64,000 bases of DNA from Lentzea pudingi (GTDB taxonomy: Bacteria > Actinomycetota > Actinomycetes > Mycobacteriales > Pseudonocardiaceae). Position numbers and translations under genes: made by a program. Location: the NCBI RefSeq assembly GCF_014646255.1, contig NZ_BMNC01000003.1:1-64000 (forward strand). The letters run 5' to 3'. Under the pieces are notes generated by a model. The model worked only from the letters and a program-made list of their open reading frames with translations. It did not search any database and was not told where the DNA came from. Shown in pieces: positions 26,471-34,809 of this stretch (positions are counted from its first letter, which is position 1; every line of letters starts with the position of its first letter).

Positions 26471-27675
26471 CGGCGCGGCCCGAAGTCGCGGGACGACGGC
26501 ACCAGCGCGGCCAGTGCCGGCGCGGCGAAGCAGGCCACCGCGCAGACGGCCAGCACGGCGGGGGCGCCGAACGACGAGATCGCCGGGGCGATGAGCGCGA
26601 GCCCGACCGGTGCGAGACCGTAGGACATCAGGAAGTCCAAAGAGGACACCCGTGCGAGCTTCGAAGGCTCGACCTCGCGCTGGGTCGCGGTGAACCACGG
26701 CACGTTGAACAGCTCGATGCCCAGGCCCGCGACGACGTACGCGGCGATCACGACGAACGGGTGCACCGGCAGCAGCAGGCTCAGTGGCGCGAACCCGTAA
26801 AGGGCCAGGCCGAACAGCGCGGTCCACCCGGCGTGACGGGGCCGCCAGCGGGCGATGAGCAGCGCACCGGCCAGCGCGCCCAGCGTGTAGGCGGTCAGCG
26901 CGCCCGCCAGCACGGCCTCGGTGTCGTAGCGGTCGCGGCTGACCAGGGGGAGCACCACGCCGGTCGCCGAGTAGCCGGTGGCGATCACCGCCGTCAGCGC
27001 GCCGAGCCCGGCCAGGAACCACGGATGCCGGCGTGCCTCGCGCACGCCCTGCCAGAAGTCCGCCACGAAGCCCGCACCGCTGCCGGGTGAGGTGATTCCG
27101 GTCCCGGCCGGCGGCACGAGGGCCGCGACCAGCCACAACGCGCCGATGCCGAGCAGCAGCACCTGCGTGTTCGCCACCAGGGCCAGCAACGCGGTGAGGC
27201 CCGGTGCGACCAGGGTCGTGACCCGCACGGACAGGGTCATCGCGGCGTTGGCCTGCTGGCGCTGGTCGGTCGCCACCACCTCCGCGGTCAGCGCCTGGAA
27301 CGCCGGGCGGCACGCGCCCTGGCCCGCTCCCATGGCCGCCGCCGCGACCGCCGCGACCACCAGCGAGTCGCCCACGAAGGCAGCGAGCACGGGCGCGGCG
27401 AGCGCCGACACGAGACCCGACCACAGGACGACCCGCCGGCGGGCGTAGCGGTCGGCCAGCACGCCGCTGACCGGGACGGCGGCGAGGAAGCCCGCGGTGC
27501 GGGCGGCGAGCAGGACACCCAGTTCCACGGCGGTGATCGACCGCGAGAGCACGGCCAGGCCCAGCACGAACGGCAGCGCCCAGGTAGCGATGCCTGACGC
27601 CGTGGTCGCGGTCCAGAGACGGAGAAATGTGCTGCTGCGCAACACCGATGGGCTGCGCATTGTGTCGTGGGCCAC
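26467..27675 (-). CDS. MFS exporter (EntS-like)
   Basis: 402 residues from GTG 27675, chosen because GGAAGG sits 8 nt upstream; ATG 27660 and ATG 27702 are alternatives. Twelve hydrophobic segments, with the MFS loop motif GVLADRYARRRVVLWSG after helix 2 and QALTAEVVATDQRQQANA in the mid-region, the pattern of EntS-type siderophore exporters. Divergent from a binding-protein ABC importer across a Fur/Zur-type operator, and coupled to a dioxygenase gene by a 4-nt overlap. This fits export of a metallophore that the ABC system re-imports. Confidence 0.83.
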   Translation of the reverse strand: MAHDTMRSPSVLRSSTFLRLWTATTASGIATWALPFVLGLAVLSRSITAVELGVLLAARTAGFLAAVPVSGVLADRYARRRVVLWSGLVSALAAPVLAAFVGDSLVVAAVAAAAMGAGQGACRPAFQALTAEVVATDQRQQANAAMTLSVRVTTLVAPGLTALLALVANTQVLLLGIGALWLVAALVPPAGTGITSPGSGAGFVADFWQGVREARRHPWFLAGLGALTAVIATGYSATGVVLPLVSRDRYDTEAVLAGALTAYTLGALAGALLIARWRPRHAGWTALFGLALYGFAPLSLLLPVHPFVVIAAYVVAGLGIELFNVPWFTATQREVEPSKLARVSSLDFLMSYGLAPVGLALIAPAISSFGAPAVLAVCAVACFAAPALAALVPSSRDFGPRR

Positions 27676-27702
27676 GCGATCGACCTTCCGGCAGGGTTGC
27701 AT

Positions 27703-27717
27703 TGAAAATGATTGTCG
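27703..27717. promoter_or_regulatory. Fur/Zur-type 7-1-7 metal box
   Basis: TGAAAATGATTGTCG matches the actinobacterial Zur-type palindrome TGAAAAT-N-ATTTTCA at 12 of the 14 fixed positions and the general Fur pattern TGATAAT-N-ATTATCA also at 12 of 14. It lies between the divergent exporter and importer genes, where repression by a metal-loaded Fur-family protein would control both. Zinc and iron cannot be told apart by sequence alone. Confidence 0.6.
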
Positions 27718-27760
27718 TTACAGTAGCGCAAGCTGTTCGAGTGAACTTCTGGAGGATCCG

Positions 27761-28738
27761 ATGTCACACCCCGCCCGTCTCGGACTGGCGTTGGTCGCGG
27801 TGTTCGCCGCGGGCTGCGCCGCACCGGGAGGCACCCAGGCGCCGACGGCCCAGTCGGTCGTGGTGGACAGCTGCGGCAAGCAGCTCACGTTCACCGCCGC
27901 GCCGCAACGGGTGGTGACGCTGGACCAGAACTCCACGGAAACGTTGCTGGCGCTGGGACTGCAGGACCGGATGGCCGGCACCGCGAACGTCAAGACCAAG
28001 GTCGCGCCCAGGTTCGCCGAGGCCTACGCCAAGATCCCGGTGCTCTCCCCGAAGGTCCTCACCTCGGAGCCGTTGCGCGCCGCCAACCCCGACGTCGTCG
28101 TGGCGTCGTTCAAGGAGCTCTTCACCCCCGACCGCGCCGGAACGCGGGACGAGCTGGAGACGCTGGGCGTGCCGACGTTCGTGAGCGCGGTGAACTGCCC
28201 GGACGGCACGACCGCGCCGTTCGACCGGCTGTTCCGCGACTACGAGAACTTCGGCAAGATCTTCGGCATCACCGAGAAGGCGAACCAGCTCGCCGCAGAG
28301 CAGCGCGCCGCCGTCGCCGAGGTCCAGGCCGTCAAACGGGATCCCGTCAAGGTCGTGTGGGTCTACTCGGTGTTCAAGGGTGTCCCGTACGTCGCCGGCC
28401 GCGACGGCATGCCCAGCCAGATGAGCAAGATCGCCGGTGCGGTCAACGTGTTCGACGACCTGAACCAGGAGTGGCCGGAGGCGTCCTGGGAGGAGATCGC
28501 CCGACGCGATCCCGACGTCGTCGTGATCGGTGACCTGTCCGAGCGCGGCAACCCCGGTGACAAGGCCAGCGAGAAGCTCGCGATGATGCGCGAGCACCCG
28601 GCCGTGTCACAGCTCAAGGCGGTGCGGGACAACAAGGTGATCGAGCTGCCGGGCATCGAGATGGACCCGTCGGTGCGCACGGTCGACGCGCTGAAGGCAC
28701 TCGGCGCGGGTCTCGACAAGATCGCCGGCCGTGGCTGA
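27761..28738 (+). CDS. FecB/FepB-like metallophore-binding lipoprotein
   Basis: 325 residues, with GGAGGA at 27751-27756 before ATG 27761. Lipobox AVFAAGC near residue 19 makes it a membrane-anchored lipoprotein. The fold is a class III periplasmic-binding-type protein (TroA/BtuF fold): PQRVVTLDQNSTETLLALG, LRAANPDVVVASF, EEIARRDPDVVVIGD. Such proteins capture ferric siderophores, heme, cobalamin or metal complexes. It is first of five overlapping genes. Confidence 0.9.
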   Translation: MSHPARLGLALVAVFAAGCAAPGGTQAPTAQSVVVDSCGKQLTFTAAPQRVVTLDQNSTETLLALGLQDRMAGTANVKTKVAPRFAEAYAKIPVLSPKVLTSEPLRAANPDVVVASFKELFTPDRAGTRDELETLGVPTFVSAVNCPDGTTAPFDRLFRDYENFGKIFGITEKANQLAAEQRAAVAEVQAVKRDPVKVVWVYSVFKGVPYVAGRDGMPSQMSKIAGAVNVFDDLNQEWPEASWEEIARRDPDVVVIGDLSERGNPGDKASEKLAMMREHPAVSQLKAVRDNKVIELPGIEMDPSVRTVDALKALGAGLDKIAGRG

Positions 28739-29792
28739 CGCCGCTGTTCTGGACCCTGTCGTCGTTCCTTCTTCGAAAACGTTGCGGCGCAGGAAGAACA
28801 CGCTCGTCATCGTGCTGAGCCTGATCGTCCTCGTCGCGTCGATGGTGCTCGCCGTGCGGATCGGGGTGGGCGCGGGCTGGGCGGAGATCGGCCGGGCGGC
28901 GGGATCGCGCCTCGGACTGCCCGTCGTGCCGTTGCCGCGCCTGCTGGACTCGCTGATCTGGGACCTGAGGCTGCCGCGGGTGTTGCTCGCGGCGCTCGTC
29001 GGGGCCGCGCTGGCGGTGTGCGGTGCGGTGCTGCAGAGCGTCACGCGGAACTCGCTGGCCGATCCGTATCTGCTCGGGGTGTCTTCAGGTGCCTCGACGG
29101 GCGCGGTGGTCGTGGTGGTGCTGGGGTTCGCGGGCTCGCAGCTCGGGGTGACCGGCGGGGCGCTGGTCGGCGCGCTGGTGGCGTTCGGTCTGCTGATGCT
29201 GTTGTTGCGGCGCACCGGGCTCGACTCCTCGCGGATCGTGCTGACCGGTGTGGTCGTGGGGCAGCTGTTCGCGGCGCTCACGTCGTTGATCCTGCTGTCG
29301 TCCGGTGACGCGGACAGCATCCGTGCCGTCACCAACTGGCTGCTGGGGTCGCTCGCGTCCGCCCGGTGGACGTCGGTCGCGGTGTGCGCGGCCGTGCTGG
29401 GGGTCGGCCTTCTGCTGGTGTGGCTGTGTTCGGCCGCGCTGGACGGGTTCGCGTTCGGCACCGACACCGCGTCCTCGCTGGGCGTGGACGTCCGGGCGAC
29501 TCGCATCGTGCTGCTGGTGACGACCTCCGTGCTGACCGCGGTGGCCGTGGCCGCCGTGGGGGCGGTCGGGTTCGTCGGGCTGATCGTGCCGCACGGCGTC
29601 CGGTTCCTCGTAGGGCCGTTGCACCGCAAGCTGTTGCCGTTGTCGGCCGTGGTCGGGGCGGTGTTCCTGGTCTGGACGGACGCGCTCACCCGCGTGGTGT
29701 TCTCGCCGCTGGAGGTGCCGGTGGGCGTGTTCACGGCGCTGCTCGGCGTGCCGCTCTTCCTCCTGGTGCTGCGCAAGCGGGGTGAGCTGTGA
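28731..29792 (+). CDS. FecCD-family ABC importer permease
   Basis: 353 residues, about ten membrane helices, starting at GTG 28731 inside the preceding gene (8-nt overlap). FecCD signatures: [38 protein letters not shown] and the ATPase-coupling loop VGFVGLIVPHGVRFLVGP. It transports the metallophore complex with the ATPase and binding protein of the same operon. A single permease gene implies a homodimeric channel. Residues 1-25 form a short cytoplasmic tail. Confidence 0.93.
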   Translation: MADAAVLDPVVVPSSKTLRRRKNTLVIVLSLIVLVASMVLAVRIGVGAGWAEIGRAAGSRLGLPVVPLPRLLDSLIWDLRLPRVLLAALVGAALAVCGAVLQSVTRNSLADPYLLGVSSGASTGAVVVVVLGFAGSQLGVTGGALVGALVAFGLLMLLLRRTGLDSSRIVLTGVVVGQLFAALTSLILLSSGDADSIRAVTNWLLGSLASARWTSVAVCAAVLGVGLLLVWLCSAALDGFAFGTDTASSLGVDVRATRIVLLVTTSVLTAVAVAAVGAVGFVGLIVPHGVRFLVGPLHRKLLPLSAVVGAVFLVWTDALTRVVFSPLEVPVGVFTALLGVPLFLLVLRKRGEL

Positions 29793-30586
29793 GGATCGAT
29801 GTCGAGAACCTGAGCTGGGGTGTGCCCGGCAAGACGATCGTGCGGGACGTGACGCTCACGGTCTCGCCGGGGGAGACCGTCGGGCTGATCGGGCCCAACG
29901 GGTCCGGCAAGTCGTCCCTGCTGCGGTGTGTGGCGGGTCTGCGCACGCCGACGGCGGGGTTGGTGCGGTACGACGGCGTGGAGATCGCGTCGTGGCCCGC
30001 GCGGGAGCGGGCGCGCAAGATCGCGTTCGTCGAGCAGACGGCCGACACCGACAGCGATCTGCGGGTGTCCGAGGTCGCGATGCTCGGCCGCACCGCGCAC
30101 CGGTCGCGGTGGCGCGGCCCGGACGCCACCGACCACGCGATCGTGGAGGAGGCCCTGGAACGGCTGGACCTGGTGGGACTGGCCGACCGCCCGTGGAAGC
30201 AGCTGTCCGGCGGTGAACGGCAGCGGACCCATCTGGCACGGGCGCTGGCGCAACGCACGTCCGGGCTGCTGCTGGACGAACCGACGAACCACCTGGACGT
30301 GCGTCACCAGCTCGAACTCATGGAACTGGCCGCACGCACGCCTCAGACAGTTGTCGTCGCACTGCACGACCTCGCGCTGGCCGCTCGCTACTGCGACCGG
30401 CTGGTGCTGATGCACGGGGGCACGGTCGTCGCGGACGGCGCCGCCGCCGACGTGCTGACCGCGCCGTTGCTGCGCGAGGTGTTCGACGTGGAAGCCGAGA
30501 TCGGCCGCGACGACCTGGGCCACCTGGCCGTCGGGTACCGCGCGCCGGTTCAGCGAGAAGGGGGATTTCGTGTCCACAGTGGATGA
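29789..30586 (+). CDS. FecE-like ABC importer ATPase
   Basis: 265 residues from GTG 29789, overlapping the permease stop by 4 nt (GTGA). Walker A GPNGSGKSS, signature LSGGERQRTHLARAL, Walker B GLLLDEPTNHLD, H-loop VVVALHDLALAA. Drives the importer in this operon. Its 3' end overlaps the DUF364-type gene by 17 nt. Confidence 0.95.
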   Translation: MRIDVENLSWGVPGKTIVRDVTLTVSPGETVGLIGPNGSGKSSLLRCVAGLRTPTAGLVRYDGVEIASWPARERARKIAFVEQTADTDSDLRVSEVAMLGRTAHRSRWRGPDATDHAIVEEALERLDLVGLADRPWKQLSGGERQRTHLARALAQRTSGLLLDEPTNHLDVRHQLELMELAARTPQTVVVALHDLALAARYCDRLVLMHGGTVVADGAAADVLTAPLLREVFDVEAEIGRDDLGHLAVGYRAPVQREGGFRVHSG

Positions 30587-31370
30587 TCTGGTGGCCGAGG
30601 TGCTGGCAGGTAGGCACGGCCCGGATCCGGCAGGGATCGCCGCCACCAGCGTGTTCTGGGTGCACCACGGCACCCGGCTGGCGGGTGGCGACACCACCTA
30701 CCGCAACCAGTACGTGCTGGCGCGGGTCGGGACGGCGTTCGGCGCGTGCGCGTTCGCGGAGGGCGACGCCGACCCGGCGGTGTGCGCGAACTACTCCGGC
30801 GCTCCCGTCGCCCGCCTGCTCACCGAGGCACCGGCGCCGGTGCGGGTGGCCGCGCTCGACGCCTACCTCGGCAGCGTCCGTCCACATCGGACCTCCGACG
30901 CCGAGCGGGTCGTGCTGCCCGTGGGCACGCCGGAGGAACGGGCGCGGGCCCGTGACGCGGCCGTGGCCGGTCTGCTCGACGTGCCGGCGGGCGCCAAGGT
31001 GGCGTTGATCGGCGTGGTGAACCCGTTGGTGGCGGCCATTCGTGAGCGCGGCGCCGAGTGCCTGCCGTGCGACCTCTCGTTGAAGACGACGCAGTGGGGC
31101 GACCCCGTCACCCCGGACATGCGCGATGTCCTCGGGGTGGCGGACGCCGTCGTCGCCACGGGCATGACGATCGGCAACGGGACGTTCGACGAGATCCTGC
31201 GCAGCTGCCGTTCGCGCGAGATCCCGCTGATCGTCTACGCGCAGACCGCGAGCGCCGTGGCCCGGCACTTCCTCGGCGAGGGCGTGACGGCCCTGTCCGC
31301 GGAACCGTTCCCGTTCTCGCAGTTCAGCGCCGACGAGACCGCCCTGTACCGCTACCGGGCCCGGACATGA
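30570..31370 (+). CDS. DUF364-type putative metal-chelation protein
   Basis: 266 residues, GTG 30570. Two parts: an N-terminal DUF4213-like region (SVFWVHHGTRLAGGDTTYRN through YSGAPVARLL) and a C-terminal DUF364 Rossmann-like part (VALIGVVNPLVAAIRERGAE, DAVVATGMTIGNGTFDEI). Family members occur next to metal ABC transporters and are annotated as putative heavy-metal chelation proteins, with no assigned reaction that I know of. It is translationally coupled to the importer ATPase (17-nt overlap) and to the PLP enzyme downstream (4-nt overlap). It may process, release or synthesise the imported ligand. Confidence 0.8.
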   Translation: MSTVDDLVAEVLAGRHGPDPAGIAATSVFWVHHGTRLAGGDTTYRNQYVLARVGTAFGACAFAEGDADPAVCANYSGAPVARLLTEAPAPVRVAALDAYLGSVRPHRTSDAERVVLPVGTPEERARARDAAVAGLLDVPAGAKVALIGVVNPLVAAIRERGAECLPCDLSLKTTQWGDPVTPDMRDVLGVADAVVATGMTIGNGTFDEILRSCRSREIPLIVYAQTASAVARHFLGEGVTALSAEPFPFSQFSADETALYRYRART

Positions 31371-32410
31371 GAGAAGACGTGGACAACCACATCGCTGACG
31401 CCCTCAGCCGCCCGGCCCTCGTACGCCTCGACTCCCGCACCCTCTGCCTGCGCTTCGAGACGATGAAGGTCGCCTCGGCCCTCGAAGCCGTCCGCTACCT
31501 GCTCGAACGCGGCACGATCGCGCACGGCGACACGTTGGTCGACAGCTCCAGCGGCATCTACGCGCACGCCCTGGCGCTGGCCTGTCACCGCCACGGCCTG
31601 CACTGCCACATCGTCGCGTCGACGACCGTCGACCAGACGTTGCGCACGCAACTGGAGATCCTGGGCGCCACAGTGGAGCCCATGCCGCCCTCGCCGAGCC
31701 TGAAGCTGGACCAGAGCCGCCGGGTGGCGCGGGTGCGCGAGATCCTGCGCGACCACCCGAGGCACCACTGGATGCGGCAGTACCACGACGACGTCCACTA
31801 CCGCGGCTACCGCCCGATCGCCGACCTGATCCGCGCCCACGCCGACTGCTCGCGGCTCTCCGTGGTCGGCGGCGTGGGCACCGGTGCGTCGACGGGAGCG
31901 CTGACGACGTTCCTGCGCGAGACCGACCCCGACGTGGAACTGGTGGGCGTGCAACCGTTCGACAGCGTCACGTTCGGCAGTGAGCACGTGCACGACCCCG
32001 AGATCATCATCGCGGGCATCGGCAGCTCTATCCCGTTCGGCAACGTGGACCACACGCTCTACGACACCGTGCACTGGTTCGGCTTCGACGCGGCTCTCTC
32101 GGGCAGTGTCGCCCTGCTGCGCGAACACGCCATCTTCGCCGGGCTGTCGGCGGGGGCGGCCTACCTGGCCGCGCGGTGGGAGCAGCGGCTCGACCCCGAC
32201 CGGCACGTCGTCGTGCTGGCCCCGGACACCGGCCACCGTTACGTCGACGCGGCCTACTCCCGGCACGCCGAGGCACCGAAGCCGGAAGAGCTGCGGCCGC
32301 GGCAGATCAGCTCGTTGAGCGACATGGACCTGCCTTGGTCGCGGATGCGCTGGAACCGGGCGGAGGCGCCGCCCAACGCGGTCAGCCGGCCGATCCCGGT
32401 CGCTTCCTGA
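31367..32410 (+). CDS. Divergent cysteine-synthase-like PLP enzyme
   Basis: 347 residues, ATG 31367 overlapping the preceding stop by 4 nt. Fold type II PLP enzyme: the lysine that would bind PLP lies in RFETMKVASALEAVRYLL, the SGNTG-like loop is VDSSSGIYAHALALA, the glycine-rich phosphate loop is VVGGVGTGASTGALTTFL, and SAGAAYLAA is the C-terminal serine loop. The first two motifs differ clearly from cysteine synthase (usual KxxSxKDR and TSGNTG), so the substrates probably differ. In related metallophore systems (SbnA in staphyloferrin B; zinc-repressed EDDS clusters) such enzymes make amino-acid building blocks such as diaminopropionate precursors. No SbnB-like partner is present. Confidence 0.78.
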   Translation: MREDVDNHIADALSRPALVRLDSRTLCLRFETMKVASALEAVRYLLERGTIAHGDTLVDSSSGIYAHALALACHRHGLHCHIVASTTVDQTLRTQLEILGATVEPMPPSPSLKLDQSRRVARVREILRDHPRHHWMRQYHDDVHYRGYRPIADLIRAHADCSRLSVVGGVGTGASTGALTTFLRETDPDVELVGVQPFDSVTFGSEHVHDPEIIIAGIGSSIPFGNVDHTLYDTVHWFGFDAALSGSVALLREHAIFAGLSAGAAYLAARWEQRLDPDRHVVVLAPDTGHRYVDAAYSRHAEAPKPEELRPRQISSLSDMDLPWSRMRWNRAEAPPNAVSRPIPVAS

Positions 32411-32561
32411 AGGACAGCATCGCCAGAGCGGCGACCGCGCGCTGACGAAGGCTCCTCTGCGACAGGGGGCCTTCGCTCAGCGCGCGGGCGAGGTCCGGGT
32501 CGGAGACGCGGAAGCGCCCCTCGATGTCGACGAGCCGCTGGTGTTCCTCTCGACTGAGCAT
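32382..32561 (-). CDS. Small DUF3040-like protein
   Basis: 59 residues, MLSREEHQRLVDIEGRF followed by RVSDPDLARALSEGPLSQR. The N-terminal motif (start, SxxEQxxLxxIE, then a DPxLA segment) is the typical opening of DUF3040 proteins. Family members are longer and usually end in a membrane helix; here the C-terminus (AVAALAMLSF) is weakly hydrophobic, so this may be short or degenerate. It contains a GC-rich inverted repeat, CGAAGGC/GCCTTCG (about 32449-32478), which could stop transcription of the convergent metallophore operon. Overlaps the PLP gene by 29 nt. Confidence 0.6.
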   Translation of the reverse strand: MLSREEHQRLVDIEGRFRVSDPDLARALSEGPLSQRSLRQRAVAALAMLSFRKRPGSAG

Positions 32562-32627
32562 GGTGCGCTCCAGAACAGGTCCGGCAGTGGCACGTGACGT
32601 GTACCCGAGCCTCTCGCGGCCAAACCG

Positions 32628-32795
32628 TCAGATCGGCTTCGGCTGCGGCGGAAGTGGGTCCGGGTCGGGACCGGGCGGGCGCAGCGGATCGGGGTCCGGG
32701 CCGGGTGGCTGGGGCTGGTCGGGGCCGGTCGGACGTGGCTGGTCCGGTCCCGGGGTGGTCGGCACGGGCTCCGCGGGCGGTACTGGTTGGCTCAT
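32628..32795 (-). CDS. Small proline-rich peptide
   Basis: 55 residues from ATG 32795. Consists mostly of P, D and G with repeats of the type GPDPDPL(R/P)PP. No signal peptide or hydrophobic helix. Nothing shows a fold. Its DNA is skewed and repetitive (GGGTCCGGG-type). It may be a true short disordered protein or a chance open frame; a hairpin GGCGGG/CCCGCC just upstream of the start weakens the case for efficient translation. Confidence 0.35.
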   Translation of the reverse strand: MSQPVPPAEPVPTTPGPDQPRPTGPDQPQPPGPDPDPLRPPGPDPDPLPPQPKPI

Positions 32796-32873
32796 GCAGG
32801 CGGGATACCCGCCGGTCAAACCTCAGGCCGTGCTCGTGTCGCGGGGCCACCCGGACGCGCGGTCCCCGGTGGG

Positions 32874-33269
32874 TCAGCGCTCGGTGCCCAGCACGGGCTT
32901 CACGTCGACGATCGGCGTGCCGTCGACGGCCTCCAGGTGCGCCACCCGCACCGCGAGGTCCTCGACCGCGGTGATCCGGACGTGGTGCAGCCCGATGGGG
33001 TTCGGCCGGTCCGGCGACCGCGTGGAGAACACACCGGTCTCCGGCCGGGAGGGGTCGCTGCGGGGATGCGCGGCCAGCACCGACCTGTCGGCGCGGTCGA
33101 GCCAGGTGAGGACCAGCACCTCCTGGCCCGCTTCCAGTTCCCGCATGGCCCGCGCGTACTCGGGCGCGAACACGAGCAACGCTTCCGGTGCTCCCTCGTC
33201 CGCCTGCCTGGGCGCGGCGGAGCGGTCGGTGAGGGGCGATTCGACGTGGCCGATCGGCTGCAGCTTCAT
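32874..33269 (-). CDS. TsaA/TrmO-like SAM-dependent methyltransferase
   Basis: 131 residues from ATG 33269. [15 protein letters not shown] is the characteristic N-terminus of the TsaA/VirR family; the conserved HPRSDPSRPETGVFSTRSP segment (RxxGxFATRSPxRPNPIG-type) continues into RPNPIGLHHVRI and the domain ends GTPIVDVKPVLG. The family includes TrmO, which methylates threonylated adenosine 37 in tRNA-Thr. The start shares one base with the SelO stop (TGATG). Shorter than E. coli TrmO (about 235), as in many actinobacteria, so the activity is plausible but not proven. Confidence 0.85.
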   Translation of the reverse strand: MKLQPIGHVESPLTDRSAAPRQADEGAPEALLVFAPEYARAMRELEAGQEVLVLTWLDRADRSVLAAHPRSDPSRPETGVFSTRSPDRPNPIGLHHVRITAVEDLAVRVAHLEAVDGTPIVDVKPVLGTER

Positions 33270-34672
33270 CAAGTCCCGCAGTAGGTCCGGTAGGTGGCAC
33301 TGAAGTCCTGCGGCGCAGGGGCCGCGAAGTATTCCAGGCCGGGCCGTTCGCCGAACGGGGAGGTAACCGCTTTCAGCAACCGGTCGAACGGACCCATGTC
33401 ACCGGCTGCTCCGGCTGCCAGCGCCTCCTCGACGAGGTGGTTGCGCGGAACGTAGACGGGATTCGCCCCGTCCATCAGTGCGGCGTCCGGCTCCAGTTCC
33501 CGCCAGCGCGCGAGCCACGCGTCGATGGCCGCCAGGTCCAGGAACAGGGAACGGGCGGGTTCCGCGTCACCCCTGGCCGCCTTGCCGAGCAGGTGGAAGA
33601 ACGACGTGAAGTCGACGTGGTTCTCGTGCATCAAGACCAGCAGATCCTGGAGCAGGGGCTGCACGTCGCCGGTCAGCCCGAGCTTCGCCGCCATGCCTCC
33701 GGTCCAGGCCTCCTCGAAGTGCGCGTCGAACGTACGCAGCGTCGTGACAGCGAGCGAGACGGCCTCGTCCTCGTCGTCGGCGAAGAGCGGCAGCAACGCC
33801 TCCGCGAGCCGGGCGAGGTTCCACTCGGCGATGATCGGCTGGTTGCCGTACGCGTACCGGCCGCCCTCGTCGATCGAGCTGTACTTCGTCCTCGGGTCGT
33901 AGGCCTCCATGAACGCGCACGGGCCGTAGTCGATGGTTTCGCCGGAGATCGTCATGTTGTCCGTGTTCATCACACCGTGGATGAAGCCGACGAGCATCCA
34001 CCGCGCCACGAGGGCCGCCTGGGCCGCGACCACCTGCGCGAACAGCTCCAGGTAGGTGCTGCCGGGGTAGTGGCGGGCGATCGCGTGGTCCGCGAGACGC
34101 CGCAGCAGCTCGAGGTCGCCGGTGTTGCGGGCGTACTGGAAGCTCCCGACGCGCAGGTGCGACGCCGCGACCCTGGCCAGGACGGCGCCGGCCAGCGGTT
34201 CCTCGCGCTGCACGACGTGGCCGGTCGAGACGACGGCGAGCGCCCTGGTCGTCGGGATGCCGAGGGCGTGCATGGCCTCGCTGAGGACGTACTCGCGCAG
34301 CATCGGGCCGACCGCCGCCAGCCCGTCGCCACCGCGGGCGAACGGGGTGCGCCCCGACCCCTTCAGGTGCAGGTCGCGCAGCCGGCCGTCCGCGCCGGTC
34401 AGCTCACCGAGGAGCAACGCGCGACCGTCACCCAGCCGGGGGGAGTAGCCGCCGAACTGGTGACCGGCGTAGGCCTGCGCGACTCCGGGGGCCAGGTTGC
34501 CGGTCAGAAGGGGCAGGCCTTCCGTGCGCAGCCGTTCCGGGTCGAGTCCCAATTCGGCCGCGAGCTGCTCGTTGAAAGCGAGGAGTTCCGGTTCGGCGAC
34601 CGGGACGGCTTTCCACGACACCGCCATCTCGGGGACGGCGGTGGCGAAATCGCTGCTCAGGCTGATGTTCAC
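33269..34672 (-). CDS. selO: Protein adenylyltransferase SelO
   Basis: 467 residues, UPF0061/SelO pseudokinase that AMPylates proteins. Family segments are well preserved: [78 protein letters not shown], and [13 protein letters not shown] (DYGP metal-site motif). Acts in redox-stress responses. The C-terminal CGT includes a cysteine two residues from the end (no selenocysteine is visible). Cotranscribed with the TsaA-like gene. Confidence 0.95.
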   Translation of the reverse strand: MNISLSSDFATAVPEMAVSWKAVPVAEPELLAFNEQLAAELGLDPERLRTEGLPLLTGNLAPGVAQAYAGHQFGGYSPRLGDGRALLLGELTGADGRLRDLHLKGSGRTPFARGGDGLAAVGPMLREYVLSEAMHALGIPTTRALAVVSTGHVVQREEPLAGAVLARVAASHLRVGSFQYARNTGDLELLRRLADHAIARHYPGSTYLELFAQVVAAQAALVARWMLVGFIHGVMNTDNMTISGETIDYGPCAFMEAYDPRTKYSSIDEGGRYAYGNQPIIAEWNLARLAEALLPLFADDEDEAVSLAVTTLRTFDAHFEEAWTGGMAAKLGLTGDVQPLLQDLLVLMHENHVDFTSFFHLLGKAARGDAEPARSLFLDLAAIDAWLARWRELEPDAALMDGANPVYVPRNHLVEEALAAGAAGDMGPFDRLLKAVTSPFGERPGLEYFAAPAPQDFSATYRTYCGT

Positions 34673-34809
34673 GCCTTCAACGTTACCCGCTGCGTCTCAG
34701 GACGCCTGTGATCGCGGTCTCAACTCGAACTTCTTCGAACCGTTCGGGGTGTGCATGCGTGTCAGTGGCGAACAGGTCGTTGAGTCCACTCAGGAATGAG
34801 AAGAAACCA

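Noticed and set aside
25748..32410. Classical siderophore NRPS or NIS cluster
   Set aside because: No adenylation, condensation or IucA/IucC-type synthetase gene is visible anywhere in the block.
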